Counted from the first letter of the stretch, positions 9,208-21,481 are shown. The stretch: DNA of 64,000 bases from Gnetum montanum (GCA_015680685.1 MNCI01004138.1:212290-276289), one strand, 5' to 3'. Made by a program: numbers and translations. Notes: a model not told the origin generated them from the sequence alone.

Positions 9208-10538
9208 CACCGAATGTAGGGATTGAGTGCAAATAATGAATTTTTTATATTTAATGGAGGATTTGAGATTAAATTGAAAGGTCTGGGGTATTTGGAAAAT
9301 TAATGTTGAGGCACTAGAAGTGTATCATGGTGGAGTCATATATTAAAATTTGTGAAAAGGGGCTACGATGAAGGGTGTATAGTAATTATTGAGGGACGAC
9401 TGATTAAAATGATAGGGAAAGGATAGTTTTCTTAGGTGAGTTATTGGAGGGTGTAAAATAATATGGTCATGTGCAATAGGGACAAGTTACAAAAGTTACA
9501 CAAGTGGATCCTCCCCAAAGCAAGATCTAGCCTATGATGCCCTTGTGGAACCACACCTTTAATGTTTGTGGGCACTAGAGAAGTTGAATGCAACATATAC
9601 CTATGAACAAAACACACATGTTAGAACCACTGACTTGAGATAATACCTCTTCACTACACCAACCACAAGTTATGAACATTCAGATAATGAGATAAGATGG
9701 ACTACAAAAGGGATCACAAAAATACGGGCATGGGGTTTTTAATGATGGTCACAATGGAATCTTGTGTGTAATTAGTGGTTAAATAACCATGTGTCTACCT
9801 TTCCAAGTTTCATACTAAGTCCATACCACATTGTAGTGACACCACATCACTTCATCTCATTGAGAAACAACCATAAGTCTACTAGAGTTGGAAGGAGTAA
9901 CATCACTTAGCATTTTGTTCAAGGGAGAAGCAATGGAGGAGCGTTTTGATGGCACACTTTTATTATTATTATTATTTTGATGGATCTATGAAGTCATCTA
10001 CCTTCAAGCATGGATACATGTCTTTCCAGTGGGATCCATAGAAGCTTATTTAGTGCCATTTTGAGTTTCTCTTACTTCCATTTTTCATTATATCTACAAG
10101 GATATAGTTACAACCTCAGCAACATGATAAAACATATGGAAGTAACCAAAGAGAATCTACGAATTCCCTTGATGTCACATCCTTGTTATTCCACCTTGGT
10201 CCTTCACTGATCTCTCTAGACAAAATGCTTAGCAAATTATTTATGGTTGGATGATGAAAAAGATTACCATTGTAACTAGAGCACGAACCTCTTATTAACG
10301 GAATAGGTGTATGGATGTCGTGGTCTCAATGTCTGAATAATTAGTCCTTATGACTAGGCAACATAGGAAAAAACCTCACCTTAATGGGCAATATCATCAA
10401 CTTATTCACAGTCGAGATTACAATGGAAAATTGAAAATAACAATTAGAAAAAAATAAAAGAAATAGAGAAATGACAAAAAATCCTAAAACAAAAAGATAA
10501 AATAACACTCAAGAATCCTAAAAATTAGAATGGGGGTT
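9208..10538 (-). other. 3' UTR region of B between motif I and the internal promoter
   Basis: Contains a U-rich stretch (- strand) at 10440-10530 beside motif I and a segment near 9500-9550 matching A at 2215-2245 and D at 33075-33130 (ggatcctccccaaagc and relatives). No coding potential. Confidence 0.6.
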
Positions 10539-10554
10539 GACCCCCATGACTAAA
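10539..10554 (-). promoter_or_regulatory. Motif I of B, directly after gag
   Basis: The - strand reads TTTAGTCATGGGGGTC. In D and E this motif follows integrase. Here it follows the proline-rich end of gag, which marks how cleanly pol is missing. Confidence 0.55.
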
Positions 10555-10559
10555 CATTT

Positions 10560-13024
10560 GGTTGTGGCTAGGATTAATAAGTGGATCAATAGGATCCATG
10601 CATGTATAAAACGTTAGGAACCCTTCAAGCCCTAGCCACTAGGTGTTTATTGGTGGTATGGTTTCTGGGTAGAGAAATCGTTTGTCACACACTTGATTAT
10701 AGAAAGCATAGTGGGGCAGGTTAGATGGTGTGTCTACATTATGAGGGAAATTTGGCCCACCATGGCACCCTTGACTATATGGGTAGTATGCATGGATCTA
10801 TGTGTCCCTTCACATTGGTGAATTCACTAGATCATGTGGATGTTGGAGTGTGAGGTGGAGGCCTAGGTATAGTGACAGGGGTTGTTGATGGAGCTAAGGA
10901 AGGTCTGGCTCTAGGTTGACCTTGGATTGGTTTAGAGGATGGAGTAGGTTTGGAAGTGTGATTCTTCTTCCTATGGTCATGCTTAAAGAAGGGACGCTTC
11001 CAATGTTGCATAGGGAACTTAATTTCATTAATAGAAGTAGCACAAGTTACATTTGTTGGTTGGCATGGTAGTGTCGAACCATCCTATACATTTGATGGTA
11101 GTGTAGAAGGAGGTGAAGGATGAGAATACCAATGATGAGGAGAAATGTGAGAAGTATGAGGTGGTGACCCCTTAGGAGAAGACACAAGTTAATGGTACTT
11201 AGGAGAGTGATAATGGTGATTAGAGGCAGAGGATTCAGAATTGGTTGGAGAAATAGGATGTTGAACATAGTAGACATTTGGTTTTGGTGGATAAAGAGGA
11301 TGTGGCTGGCTAGATGGTGGCCTCCCCCATGCCTGTGAGTTTTGCAACTATGGTGGAGCAAAGTGTTGAAGCTGGTAATTGCTCCCCTTAGGATAGTACA
11401 ATGGGTTATGGGGTTGTCCATAATTACCTTGTGGAATAGGGATGTGCCTAAATTGATACCTTTGTACGAATTGTGGGTGCAGCTTCCCTACCCAATGCTC
11501 ATATAGATGTGACAAGACTAGGCAATGGCCCTTTGGATGGTCACATAAATAGACATAACATCCATCCTCATTATCTATAGTTGAGCATTTGACCTTGTTA
11601 CCCTTAGCCATTCTCCTCGGTTGCCAAATAGTGTACTTAACTATTGTTGATTTCTGTGCCCTCTGTTTGTTTCAATTACCAGGTTTATTTTGGATGACCC
11701 TCTCCTTGAAAGTGTCTTCTAAGTTCACACTTTGTCCATTTGCCCATACAGTCATCTTGTTATGCTTTGCCTCAATTTCATCTATCGATTTCTATATTGG
11801 CAAAGGTTGGGATTGTATCACCCTTTTAGAATTAGTTGCTTTGTCTTCATTGTAGTTCGAGACCTTTGTTGCTTCTCGAGTTGGATTATGCTCAAATGCT
11901 TTGGCATTCTCCCATTTAGATAATTCTCTCTCTTCTTTTGCTAGATGCTCTATTAGTTCTTTGACTTGATGGGCTTGGAGCTTATATAGTTTTCCTCGAG
12001 CATACTTTCCAAGGTTCACCCTTGCTTCATTGCTAAGCCCATCTATAATGTGGAGTATTTGCTCTTTCTCGGAGAACCTATGACCTAGACATTTATTTAG
12101 TAAGGCATAGTATCTATCTAAGGCCATGTCCAAGGGTTCCTGTTGTTCTTGTTTCCATCTTTGGATTTGTCTTCTCAAGGTGAAAACTTGCACATAGGTC
12201 TAGTATCTTTTATTGAAAAGTTCTAACATGGTTGACCATCATCTGATTGAATTTGGTTCTAATGATCTATACCACACTTCGACCTTATCGATTAGTGTCC
12301 TAGGAAAGAGCTTAAGCTTTTGCCATTTGCTATACATATTGTTGAGCATACAAGCATCATGGAAGGCTTGTAAATGATGTTGCAGATCTGAATCATAGCC
12401 TCCTACAAATTTTGAAATATTATTCAGGTCGAGCTTAGGTAGTCGACTCTTCTTGCAATGCCGGTGATATATCTTAATGGCTTATGTGATGTGCATTAGG
12501 CTTTTAGGGACTAACAAGGGTTTATCATCATCAGACAAGTTGTGATTAAAATATCTATTTGATTGATGGTGATAATGGGGCTTTTGTTCATGTTGATGAC
12601 CTTGAGTGTGTCTGTGGGTTTGATTTTTGCTTTTATTCTGACCCTTTTGTGGAGCTCTATCTCTATACCTACGTTTATCTTTGTCAGAACTAGATGTTGA
12701 AGTTGAGGGGGAAGATGAAAAGGAGGAACTGGTAGGATAGCCATGGCTTCTATTATGTTCCTCAAGGTCCCTTGGTTTAGCATTTCTAGGTACCGAGGAG
12801 GTCTTAGGCCTTGAGGCCTTCCCTAATTTAGGATTGATGTCATCTTCTTCAAAATTGTTTGCCTTAGGTGAATGTAGTCTTTGAGTGTCGGTAGGGTGGC
12901 CATGGTCATGAAAAATACCTTCATAAGGTGGATCACTCCAATCTTCTTCATTATATATTTCATTAGTTCTCTAATGAATAGGTGCACTATACAGTTCATA
13001 ATCATTTTTGCATGAGTTAGACAT
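10560..13024 (-). pseudogene. gag of element B
   Basis: The ATG on the - strand is at 13024, 108 nt after the primer site, with an in-frame TAG at codon 18. In order: an acidic N-terminus; a Ser/Arg/His-rich stretch with a run of Ser (about 12560-12780); the conserved capsid-like core from about 12480 to 11800, including Trp-Tyr-Arg-Ser-Leu, Leu-Arg-Arg-Gln-Ile-Gln-Arg-Trp-Lys and Glu-Pro-Leu-Asp; then at about 11500-11570 a Cys/His cluster with Asp-His-Pro-Lys-Gly-His-Cys; and a Pro/His/Tyr-rich tail. The core and the order match the gags of D and E. The HPK-type cluster replaces a standard CCHC knuckle. Open frames in the other register (12511-12783, 11047-11421) are shadows. Protease does not follow. 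Confidence 0.8.
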
Positions 13025-13131
13025 TGTTGTCGATCTGTGGTGTGTGTTTGAATACTTCTCAAAAGATATATCGTTAATACACTTTTACAGTGATCTTGTG
13101 TAATATAACTAATCTAGATAACTAGCACCAT

Positions 13132-13149
13132 CCCTGGCAACGACAGCAA
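13132..13149 (-). promoter_or_regulatory. Primer binding site of B (5' LTR side)
   Basis: The - strand reads TTGCTGTCGTTGCCAGGG directly after the LTR end and continues ATGGTGC. It is close to the Athila tRNA-Asp primer site. Confidence 0.75.
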
Positions 13150-13975
13150 TGATAAGTAGCAAGGAACCCCTATGCTCAAGCATACAAATATGAGTGTGTA
13201 TGCACGATCCAGTCAAACTCTGCAGATGGACTAGTTGTGGCACCTAGATAGTTATATGTTGATCGCAGTTTGCTGTCTTCCCACCTGGACTAGTAGTATT
13301 TTTGTCATGTATGGTTTAGTCTAGAGTGAGGCATATGATGTTGTCCTAATTCTATGTTACTCTTGATAATAGAAAAGATAAATTGATTAAACTAATAATG
13401 GAAGCAAAACCTAAATTAGCCTATGGCAATGGTATCTATCCTTAACTGTTCGTACATGTGTTGGACTTCATGGGATTACTGCTAGGCATGCCAAGTATTC
13501 ACACTTAAATGCTCGTGATTAAGGCATACACATTCCACTTAATGATAGGAAAAGTAAATAACAATAAATCGAACTGTCAACTAAAGAAGGCATTAACTAA
13601 TTAAAACAACAAAAGTTAATCTAAGTGAATGCTAAAATGATGAAAGTAATCTTGATCTTTATTGTTGATCATGCACATGTCCAAGTACATCACACTCGAA
13701 CAAAGGTTTTGTGCGATTACAAACATCACATTGCAGGCATGTAGTGGGAATAACTAGCTTGAAAGAAAGAAACTAAAAACTAAAAACTAAACTGCCAAAA
13801 GAACTAGAAAGAAAAGAACTTCACTAAAAACCTATCAACTGTGCACCTGAGTGCTATATTTATAGGCTAACATAGGAATCACGATATTGAGTATACGATA
13901 TCGTATCCAAGCCATGATATCGCATATCCAATAATGTGTACCCAATATCAAGGCCTAGCAAACTATGATTCATCA
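13150..13975 (-). repeat. 5' LTR of element B (826 bp)
   Basis: On the - strand it begins TGATGA at 13975 and ends TTATCA at 13150. It is equal in length to 4816-5641 and alignable throughout, including the TATA box (tatatttatagg near 13855) and the U3 GATATCG repeats at 13880-13945. Many differences between the copies are C/T transitions, which indicates an old insertion. Confidence 0.88.
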
Positions 13976-14819
13976 CAATGATATACATGAGTCTTCTTTG
14001 CAATCCACTCAACATTGTCTTCAAGGCTTATGATCGAATCACACTGCATTAAGTTTGATAAATCCCATTGGTCCAAAACTGATGAGATCCCTATCAAAAA
14101 GTCCTTGGTGTATGTTGTGCGTAGAAGATATTATGTTAGTGGATGCATCTCAAGCCAATATTACTTTTAAAATGAAAAAAGTAAATCAAGCACTATCTTA
14201 AAGTAACATATTATTCAATTTTTAAAGCCTCTCTAGATCCCTTCTATAAATGAAGTATTTGAAGTTTTATCAATCTCAAGGATTTCTTGTGGAGATATTA
14301 TGGAAAAGAATTTTTTAGCGAGGAATAATCTAAAGAGGAAGGACATTAATATCTCTGAGACTATTGAGATTGTGAAGAACTTTGAAGCTTTAGATCTTGT
14401 TCTACCTTATGATTTATAGGAATCTCTATCAAAAGGTGTTACTTCTCAATATATCTTTCTATAAATTATTGGATTTATTCACCAGTATAAGGCTTTTACA
14501 ATGGTAATTTAGGCTATTCTTGAATGTTTTAGAATTAGTATTTTGCTTGTATGCTAGTTCTTCCAATATTTCTGCTTAAACTAACAAATTAAGAAATGAT
14601 TTTAAGAAATCCTTAGATATTAAAGTAATTGTGAATCATTGTAATACTTTTATTTCTTAGAAACAAAAAGTTGATTGTTATTTCAATTCTTATAATTATT
14701 CTAAAATTCCTTACTAGATTGAATTGAAAATCTTTTCATTATGTTTTAAAGTGTTGAAAGTGAAATTATCAGTATCATTGAGACAATCCTCAAAAAAAGG
14801 TCAAAAATATTTCTAGATG
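13976..14819. other. Unassigned degenerate sequence flanking element B
   Basis: AT-rich with short broken reading frames on the + strand. Some look like fragments of a retroelement polyprotein, but none is recognisable. I see no gene. Confidence 0.5.
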
Positions 14820-16000
14820 ATGTGTAACATACATTTTTATAGTGATTGATTTATAATAGGGGAAGAGAGAATTAAAATTTAAGGTAGACAATTGGTATTT
14901 TTCCCAAAAAATTACATCTTATAGTTTGCAAGGAAGTTGTAACTATTGTCACTATTGGAATAGGTTCACTCCAATGTAAATTAACTTTTAAACCCACTAC
15001 ATTTAGATATTATGAACTAATAAATCAATATGATAGAAAATAAGAAAACTATCTATCTTTAGTTATTAAAACAAAGATTATAATAGTGGTTCCCCAACCA
15101 TAAAACATTCAAAATACTCACTCACTCGAATGATATTGCAAAGCATGAGGCTCTATAACTACACAATGATTATCCTAAATGCAAGGCATAATTGAAAAGA
15201 CTCTCTATCATAACCGAGGACTGAGATCTCAACTCATAAGCAAGACTATAAGAACATACACATCAATACACACATAATTGACCTTAGAGCTACAACCAAA
15301 ATATGCATCCACTCTATGTGCTTTCTTAACAACTCTTACCAACACTTATCAAATCATGATCAATATCTTATGGTAATATAAATATGAAACACACACAATA
15401 TTTATTGGAAAACCAAGATGAAACCTAGAAAACATTCTTGAATCTCATTTTCAAGATCTTTGGTTATTTTTCATCTTTTTTTTTTCTCTTGTTTGGTTAT
15501 TTTCCAATTTGAAATAACAAACTTAGAAATTTTTTCATCTGTATGGGTTATCATGAGGCTTGCCAAGATGTCTCTTGCAAACATCCAACATTTAGGAAAG
15601 ACATCTCTAGATAGTAGAAGACATCTCTCTAGAAGTTTAGACATCTCCTCTAGGGTTGGGACATCTCATAGAAGATGTCCTCGAAAACTTGGAATGTCCT
15701 CCCTAAGATGTCTTCCATCAAAATAAGATGTCTTCACTCTAACTAGGTTTTCTCCTCCACATCTAGTACATATCCTATGAAGATCTAGCTCTTGGCCAAG
15801 ATGTCTTCTTGATCTCCAAGACATCTTCCTAGATTCGTAAACATACAAAAACTACCTGTAGGTTAGAGAAAATGGAATTGAAAGAAGTGTGCATATACCA
15901 ACTCTCCCACCCTTCAAAAACTAAACTCATGTAAACAAGGGAGTAGGGTTATAAGTAATCTCTTACTCCCAAATTTTGGTCTCATGGACTCATATAGCAT
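14820..16000 (+). repeat. AGATGTCT-rich interspersed repeat, copy 1
   Basis: About a dozen AGATGTCT or AGACATCT octamers or near-matches, which are reverse complements of each other, cluster at 15550-15835. A second region at 62756-63720 has the same cluster and the same upstream word ggttccccaac (15088 here, 62843 there) in the same order. This suggests one repeat family, possibly an LTR. Ends were not resolved. Confidence 0.5.
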
Positions 16001-16076
16001 CATTTGCAGATTAATCCTTCCAATGGATCAAGTACTCATGCCTCCTCATTTCCTGAGTACTTGAAGATTCTCTCTA

Positions 16077-17270
16077 TTAGAGTATGATATCCTTCCTCTC
16101 CATTGACGGCTTGGATTGATCAATAGCCCCCTTCAACTCATCAATGTTGCTTCTCATGGTTTCCTTGTTAATTGATCCATGGTAATGCACAAGAGCTACA
16201 ACATTAAAGATAAATGACATACCAACATTGTTGGATAATTCAATCTCAAAAGAATTATCATTAATGTTGGTCCTAATTCTGAAAGGATCCATCTTCTTAG
16301 CTTTCAACTAGGAGAATTTGACATCTCTCACTCTCTTCTTATTCAAGTGCACCTAAACTAAATCATAAGCAACAAAGATAGGCTTCCACTTACTCTCATT
16401 TCTATTGAGAACTCTTTCTTTAGCCTTCTTCTCAAGGTTTGAATTTACTTATACATGAAGATCTCTCATCTCATACAAAATTAGTGTTGAGTTGATGTTT
16501 CTTCTTAAAGCTCTTCAAATTGTTCACCATCTTTGAATAAAACCATAATTCACCTCAAATGGGATCTTACTAATAGCAACATAAAAAGAATTATTATAAG
16601 AAAATTCACCATGACATAGCAAACTTTTCATTTGAATGGATTTTTCATTACATAAATGCCTTAAGATATTTATTAAGGATTTATTCACAATCTCCATTTG
16701 GAAATTAGATTGTGGATGGTATGCACTAGAAAATTCAACTTTGTTTCTAAAATTTTCCATAGGAACCTTAAAAAATGATTGGTGAATTTGAAGTCTCTAT
16801 CACAAACAATGTTCAAAGAAATACCATGCAACTTCACAACATGCTAGAAAAATAAATTTGCCACATGAGAAGCATCACCTAATGTTTCACACAAAATGAA
16901 ATGTGTCATCTTGGGAATGTATCCACTATAATAAAAATAGCATTGTTCCCACTTCTGGTTTATGGAATATCACTTACAAAATCCATTGACATTTTCATGG
17001 ACCCTTGGGAATTGATAAAGGCATGTAATGTTTATCCACTCCTTTACCTCCTTTGAATTTTGGATATGTTAAATACTCTATAAGTTTTAAAACTCTCATT
17101 GCTGTACTAGGCCAGAAATAGTATTTAACCATTAGTTCCAATGTTTTATCGTAGCCCATGTAACCTACTATGCCACTATCATGCTTTTCAAACAAAATCC
17201 CTTTCTTAAAATCACAACTAGGAATAGATATCTTCTCATTTTTGAATAATAGTTGATAGGGGTCCCACTA
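16077..17270 (-). pseudogene. Chromovirus-type Ty3/gypsy integrase fragment
   Basis: The - strand frame runs through the integrase. The N-terminal zinc-binding region has Phe-Glu-Lys-His-Asp-Ser-Gly and Gly-Tyr-Asp-Lys-Thr (17100-17195); its cysteines are partly lost. Then come Ser-Met-Asp-Phe-Val, the catalytic core with Val-Cys-Asp-Arg-Asp (about 16800), Ser-Ala-Tyr-His-Pro-Gln-Ser (16720) and Tyr-Asn-Asn-Ser (16590). The C-terminal Phe-Glu-Ile-Glu-Leu segment (16230) is followed by a short tail. A motif position that is normally Asp in this family (Val-Val-Asp-Arg) reads Val-Gly-Tyr. Frameshifts near 16770 split it. RT and RNase H are not found beside it. The sequence type differs from the Athila-like integrases of D and E. 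Confidence 0.85.
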
Positions 17271-18515
17271 GTTTTGGACTAATGGGATATATCATACAAA
17301 TAATAGTGTGATCTAGTCGTAAGCTTCAAGGATGATGTTTAGTGGATGGCCAAGAGCACTTGTTTATATTGTTGCATTCAATAACTATAAAATAGATATT
17401 ATATGACATATGATATATATGGTATGGTTATAACCCATGTTGCCATAGTGTGAGATTGAGAAAATATTTATAATTTTATGTTTTATAATTTTTTATGGAT
17501 TTTATAGTTACAAGAAATAAGCAATAAACACAGATATTGCAATCCCAATTGGGGATAGGGGTAATGCTCTTATTGAAATTCCTTAAGGAACATATATAAA
17601 ACCACACATACAGAATTACGAATGCAAATAAAATTACTCTTATTCACAACCTCAATGGTCCAACACCATGCTGTATAGTTATGACCTACTTGGATAAGGG
17701 TGAATGTTCATAGCATATGAAACCAAGAAATAAATAAATAATTTTACGATTTTGAATGTTTTATAATGTATTTAATATTTTAATTTTTAAGGCATCAATG
17801 GTGCAAAAATGAGGAAGAACCATAAGCTTTATTTATCGTGTAAACACTAGACTTGCATCAACTAAACAATTTTAAGCTACATATATAAGGTAGCACTTTG
17901 ATAGAGTCTAGCTACACTTGTGAAAATAACAACTAAAAACACATACAAAATTGGGAAGGAATTACTTACCTAAGGGAGAAGAAGCTCTTCACACAAATTG
18001 GATGCCAAAAGCTAAAGGAAAATGCTTGGAATTAAGTTTTTTTAAAGTATGAAGCTCATCCTAGCTATTTATAATTTTTGCAACATAATAGCAAGGGCTC
18101 ACTAACATCCAAGAATTAATAGATGTTTTTCAATGTAGTTGAGACATTTAAGAAGATACTCAAGGAGGCAAAGAAGACAAAGCATCCAAACCAAGGCACC
18201 AAGGAGGGTGGTGAGCTAGCACAGGGAAGTGAGTATATACTTGCCATCAATACTTTCCAAAATTTTTTTGAATGAAAGTTGGGACACTAGGGAACATGTT
18301 GGGAACTTCCAAGGATTTCAAAAAAAAGTCAAAAACAACTTGGGAAGCCCTAAATAAGCATCAAACCTACAAGTATGAAATAGAAGGCTAGGATGCAAAC
18401 CTAAGAGTTACAGGCCTCAACCATATGCATGAAAACCGCAAACATTGGATGCATGAAATACATTCCAAATCCAAGACTTACAATTAACTTACAAAATGCT
18501 ATTAGATAAGAATCT
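17271..18515 (-). other. AT-rich stretch, possible degenerate 3' LTR of element C
   Basis: Near 18060-18085 a - strand TATA-like attataaatagc sits in context resembling the LTR TATA region of D (gagcctaggcactatatttatag on the reverse side). A segment at 17970-18010 resembles the LTR leader. Clear TGATGA/TCATCA ends were not found. Otherwise no gene is seen here. Confidence 0.3.
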
Positions 18516-18537
18516 TACATCTATGACTGAGTAAAGC
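18516..18537 (-). promoter_or_regulatory. Candidate polypurine tract of element C
   Basis: The - strand reads TTTACTCAGTCATAGATGTA, matching the context of the tracts at 5642 and 32381 but with the G-run broken. Confidence 0.3.
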
Positions 18538-18759
18538 TAGTCCCATAACTTTAAATCCCAAAATACAAGGATGGAACTAGATATGTTACATGATCAATGC
18601 AATGGATTATAATGGATAGATGTATAGGCCATGACTATATTACAATAGAGTATAATCCACTTCATTAATAAGTGGCAAGGATTAGTGGCTGAGAAAGTAA
18701 TACCCCTAACATGGTTGCTTGGTATGGAAAGAAGCTAGAGAAGCTAGGTGCGAACATAC

Positions 18760-19781
18760 AAAATCTCTAAAGTTGTGCTTCGAGGTCCATCATCCTTACT
18801 TAGAGTTAGTTCTATTTATGAATTAGTCCCTGCTCTAGTAAGAGTGCTTGTCTTAATTCCTCAACATCAACCTAGAATTTCTTGTGACTCCTTTTTTGCT
18901 ATCAAAGCTCCCACTAGGCTATGTTTAGTTTGATTGCCACTTGATGGAGTTTTTCTTCTAGCTCTGCACATGGTCTACCTAGTAAAGTTTGAACTATATA
19001 GAGATACCTCCTCTATTCTACCTACATGTCCTCTTTAGCTTCCTTATATCTCTTGTCAAGGATAGTGATAACTACTTCATGACAAAGAATATACATGTTT
19101 TCCAAAAGGTCTATTTTCTCTTGCAACATTGGTTCACTTAACGTCATTTGTGAGAGTTTGGTGTGCAAGATATCAAATTTCTCTTTCATCTTACACCTCT
19201 CTTCAATCACTCATTTATTTAGCAAAGCTTTAAGTTTATGTAGTCTACATACCTCGACATCCTAGGTTATCTATTTGTTTAAATGGATTTTCCTATGCTC
19301 ATCAGTTTCCCTAGTAATCTTATTTGCTAGCTCCTACTTCAAGTTCTAGCATTCACTTTTTGTGTAAAGATAGTTGTTTTAAAATTTGACCATGATTTGA
19401 CTTTTATCCTCTAACCTTTGCACTTGCTGAGAAAGAAAGAGTACTTATTTCTCCTTTTCTTGGGTTATTCTTTTCCATTTTTGAGTTTGATTCTTTAAGA
19501 TTCTGATTTGCCACTCTAAGTTGTCTTTCATAAACACAACTTCTTCATCAACGAAGCATGCTTGGAATAGTTTAGCCTGTAGCTACTTAATCCACACCTT
19601 TGAAGTTTAGCTTTGGCTTTGGAACATGACCTACAAATTTTGGATTGGATAATTGAAGTTCTTCCCATTCTTCCTTCTTAGGAACTAGTGATTTTCATAA
19701 AGGTTTGTAGACAGAGGCCTAAGATTATTCAACCTTAGTCCTTCTTGGTCTATGAAGCTTAGATTGTGATTGTTCCAACAT
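18760..19781 (-). pseudogene. Coiled-coil aORF of element C
   Basis: From an ATG at 19781 on the - strand the frame gives a basic N-terminus (Ser-Lys-Leu-His-Arg-Pro-Arg-Arg), then Glu-Trp-Glu-Glu-Leu and Gly-His-Val-Pro-Lys-Pro-Lys, followed by charged coiled-coil sequence to about 18760, broken by stops and shifts. The best open part is 19022-19210 (Cys-Lys-Met-Lys-Glu-Lys-Phe). A later part reads Glu-Leu-Glu-Glu-Lys-Leu and Val-Glu-Glu-Leu-Arg-Gln-Ala-Leu. Position and coil match the B and E aORFs, but the central block of those is not seen, so it is either shortened or a different subtype. Function unknown. Confidence 0.5.
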
Positions 19782-20014
19782 GATTGGTTGTAAAATCTGC
19801 TAAAAATGAAGCAATTTTTTCCTAAGCATCATACTACCATTGCAAAAATTATGTGCAAGAATAATGATAAATGCAATCCTTGGGAAATACTCAAAAAAAG
19901 AAAAAACACCATCATCATAACTATTGAACTATGGCATGCGTGGGTAAGTATGAATGAGGTAGAAATATTTAAATAAATATCAAATAAATTAAATGCATAC
20001 TCAAAGTGGTGTAT

Positions 20015-20030
20015 CTTCCCAGTGACTAAG
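20015..20030 (-). promoter_or_regulatory. Motif II of element C
   Basis: The - strand reads CTTAGTCACTGGGAAGAT. It lies 196 nt downstream of the nearest TATA palindrome (20226-20241) and about 235 nt upstream of the aORF ATG, the same order as in B and E. Confidence 0.45.
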
Positions 20031-20812
20031 TTGTAAGACATTAGGATTAAACCATAGCTAGAACACTAAGGATAGAAAGATCCATGAAGAATGTGTGTAA
20101 AAATATTACAGTCTATTCATAGGGTAAAAAATTTGATAGAGTTTATGGTTATTTGGATCAACTAGAGTAACGAAAGTAAGAAAATACAAAATGGCAAAGT
20201 ATGGGATATGGTTTTGGGGTTTCGTCCACTATATATAGTGGGTCATTAATGCAAGTGGGGGAGGGGGAGGGGAAGGTGGGGAGAGAAGGAAGGAGGGATG
20301 GAGGGGGAAGCAAGGTGGGGAGGTGTGGGTTTGAGGGTGGGGGTGGGGGGTGTGCATGGTGGGGCATAGGGGGATGGGGCGAGAAGGGAAGAGGGATGTG
20401 CTGGTGCAGGGGTGCATCAACATACTCTCCTAATAAGCGAGAAATGCTCAAATTTTCCTGTCATGTCTTCTACTTACTGTTTGCTACTGCTAGAGCATCA
20501 TATAAGGACCATAACACACTAAAATCATCAAAAACCAACCTCACAAGGTGTATAAGGAAAAAACAACAAGAAGATTATAAACTTACCTTAGATGACATTA
20601 CAAGTCATGGAAAATGAGTAAATTAGCCAATTTATGCAATTCCATGAACCCAGGACTAGGAAAGAGGGATTAGAATCATAAGAGAATGATTATAATAGCA
20701 AAAAATAATGAAACATAGGCACAACTAAGGTGGATCAAAATGGCATAGTATTGGATATGGTTTTGGGGTTCCCTCCACTATATATAGTGGGTCATTAACA
20801 TGGGAAGGAGGT

Positions 20813-20888
20813 NNNNNNNNNNNNNNNNNNNNNNNNNNNNNNNNNNNNNNNNNNNNNNNNNNNNNNNNNNNNNNNNNNNNNNNNNNNN
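20813..20888. other. Assembly gap (76 N)
   Basis: A run of N within the G-rich core of tandem unit 2. A single N also occurs at 21497 in unit 3. The true length of this core is unknown. Confidence 0.99.
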
Positions 20889-21428
20889 GGAGAAGGAGGA
20901 GGGGGAGGGACAGGGGGCAAAGTTTGAGGGAGGAGGGAGGAGAGTGATGGAGTTGGAAGGGAGGTGGGTGAGGGAGGAGGAGTTGGGAAGGGGGTGGGGA
21001 GGTAGGGGGAGGGATGTCCTAGCATAGGGATGCATCAACGCACTCTGCTAATAAGGGAGAAATGCTCAACTTTACTCATGATGTCTTCTATTTACTGTTA
21101 GCTACTGCTAGAGCACCATACAAGTATCATAGCACACTGAAATCATCAAAAACCAACCTCATAGGATGTACAAGGAACAAAACAACAAGAACATTATAAC
21201 ATTACCTTAGATGATATTATGGGTCATGGAAAATGAGTCAGTTACTTAATTTATGCAATCCCATGAACCAAGACTAGAAAAGATGGGTTAGAATAATAGG
21301 AGAATGATTATAACACCAAAAAATTAATGAAACATAGGCATAATTGAGGTGGATCAAAATGGCAAAGTATGGGGTATGGTTTTGGAATTTCATTTGCTAT
21401 AGTGGGTCATTAAAGTTGTGGGGGTGGG

Positions 21429-21433
<5 letters not shown>

Positions 21434-21476
<43 letters not shown>
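21434..21476. repeat. (GA)n microsatellite in tandem unit 3
   Basis: About 21 uninterrupted GA dinucleotides. Confidence 0.97.

Positions 21477-21481
<5 letters not shown>

Larger units (their letters stand above)
3958..13975 (-). mobile_element. Element B: pol-less Athila-like element in an LTR-sharing tandem arrangement
   Basis: Read on the - strand: 5' LTR (13150-13975), primer site, gag, motif I, 3' UTR, internal promoter-like block, aORF, polypurine tract, LTR (4816-5641), then primer site and gag again down to 3958, where element A interrupts. The two LTRs are each 826 bp. The unit 4816-13975 is therefore about 9.2 kb. No protease, RT, RNase H or integrase sequence is seen between gag and motif I, so B could only have moved with enzymes supplied in trans. 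The second gag shows that two units share the middle LTR, as expected from LTR-LTR recombination between tandem copies. Confidence 0.8.

Noticed and set aside
20158-20451. Proline-rich ORFs on the - strand and glycine-rich ORFs on the + strand of the tandem array
   Set aside because: They come from the G-rich cores, change completely between repeat units and are cut by a gap in unit 2.
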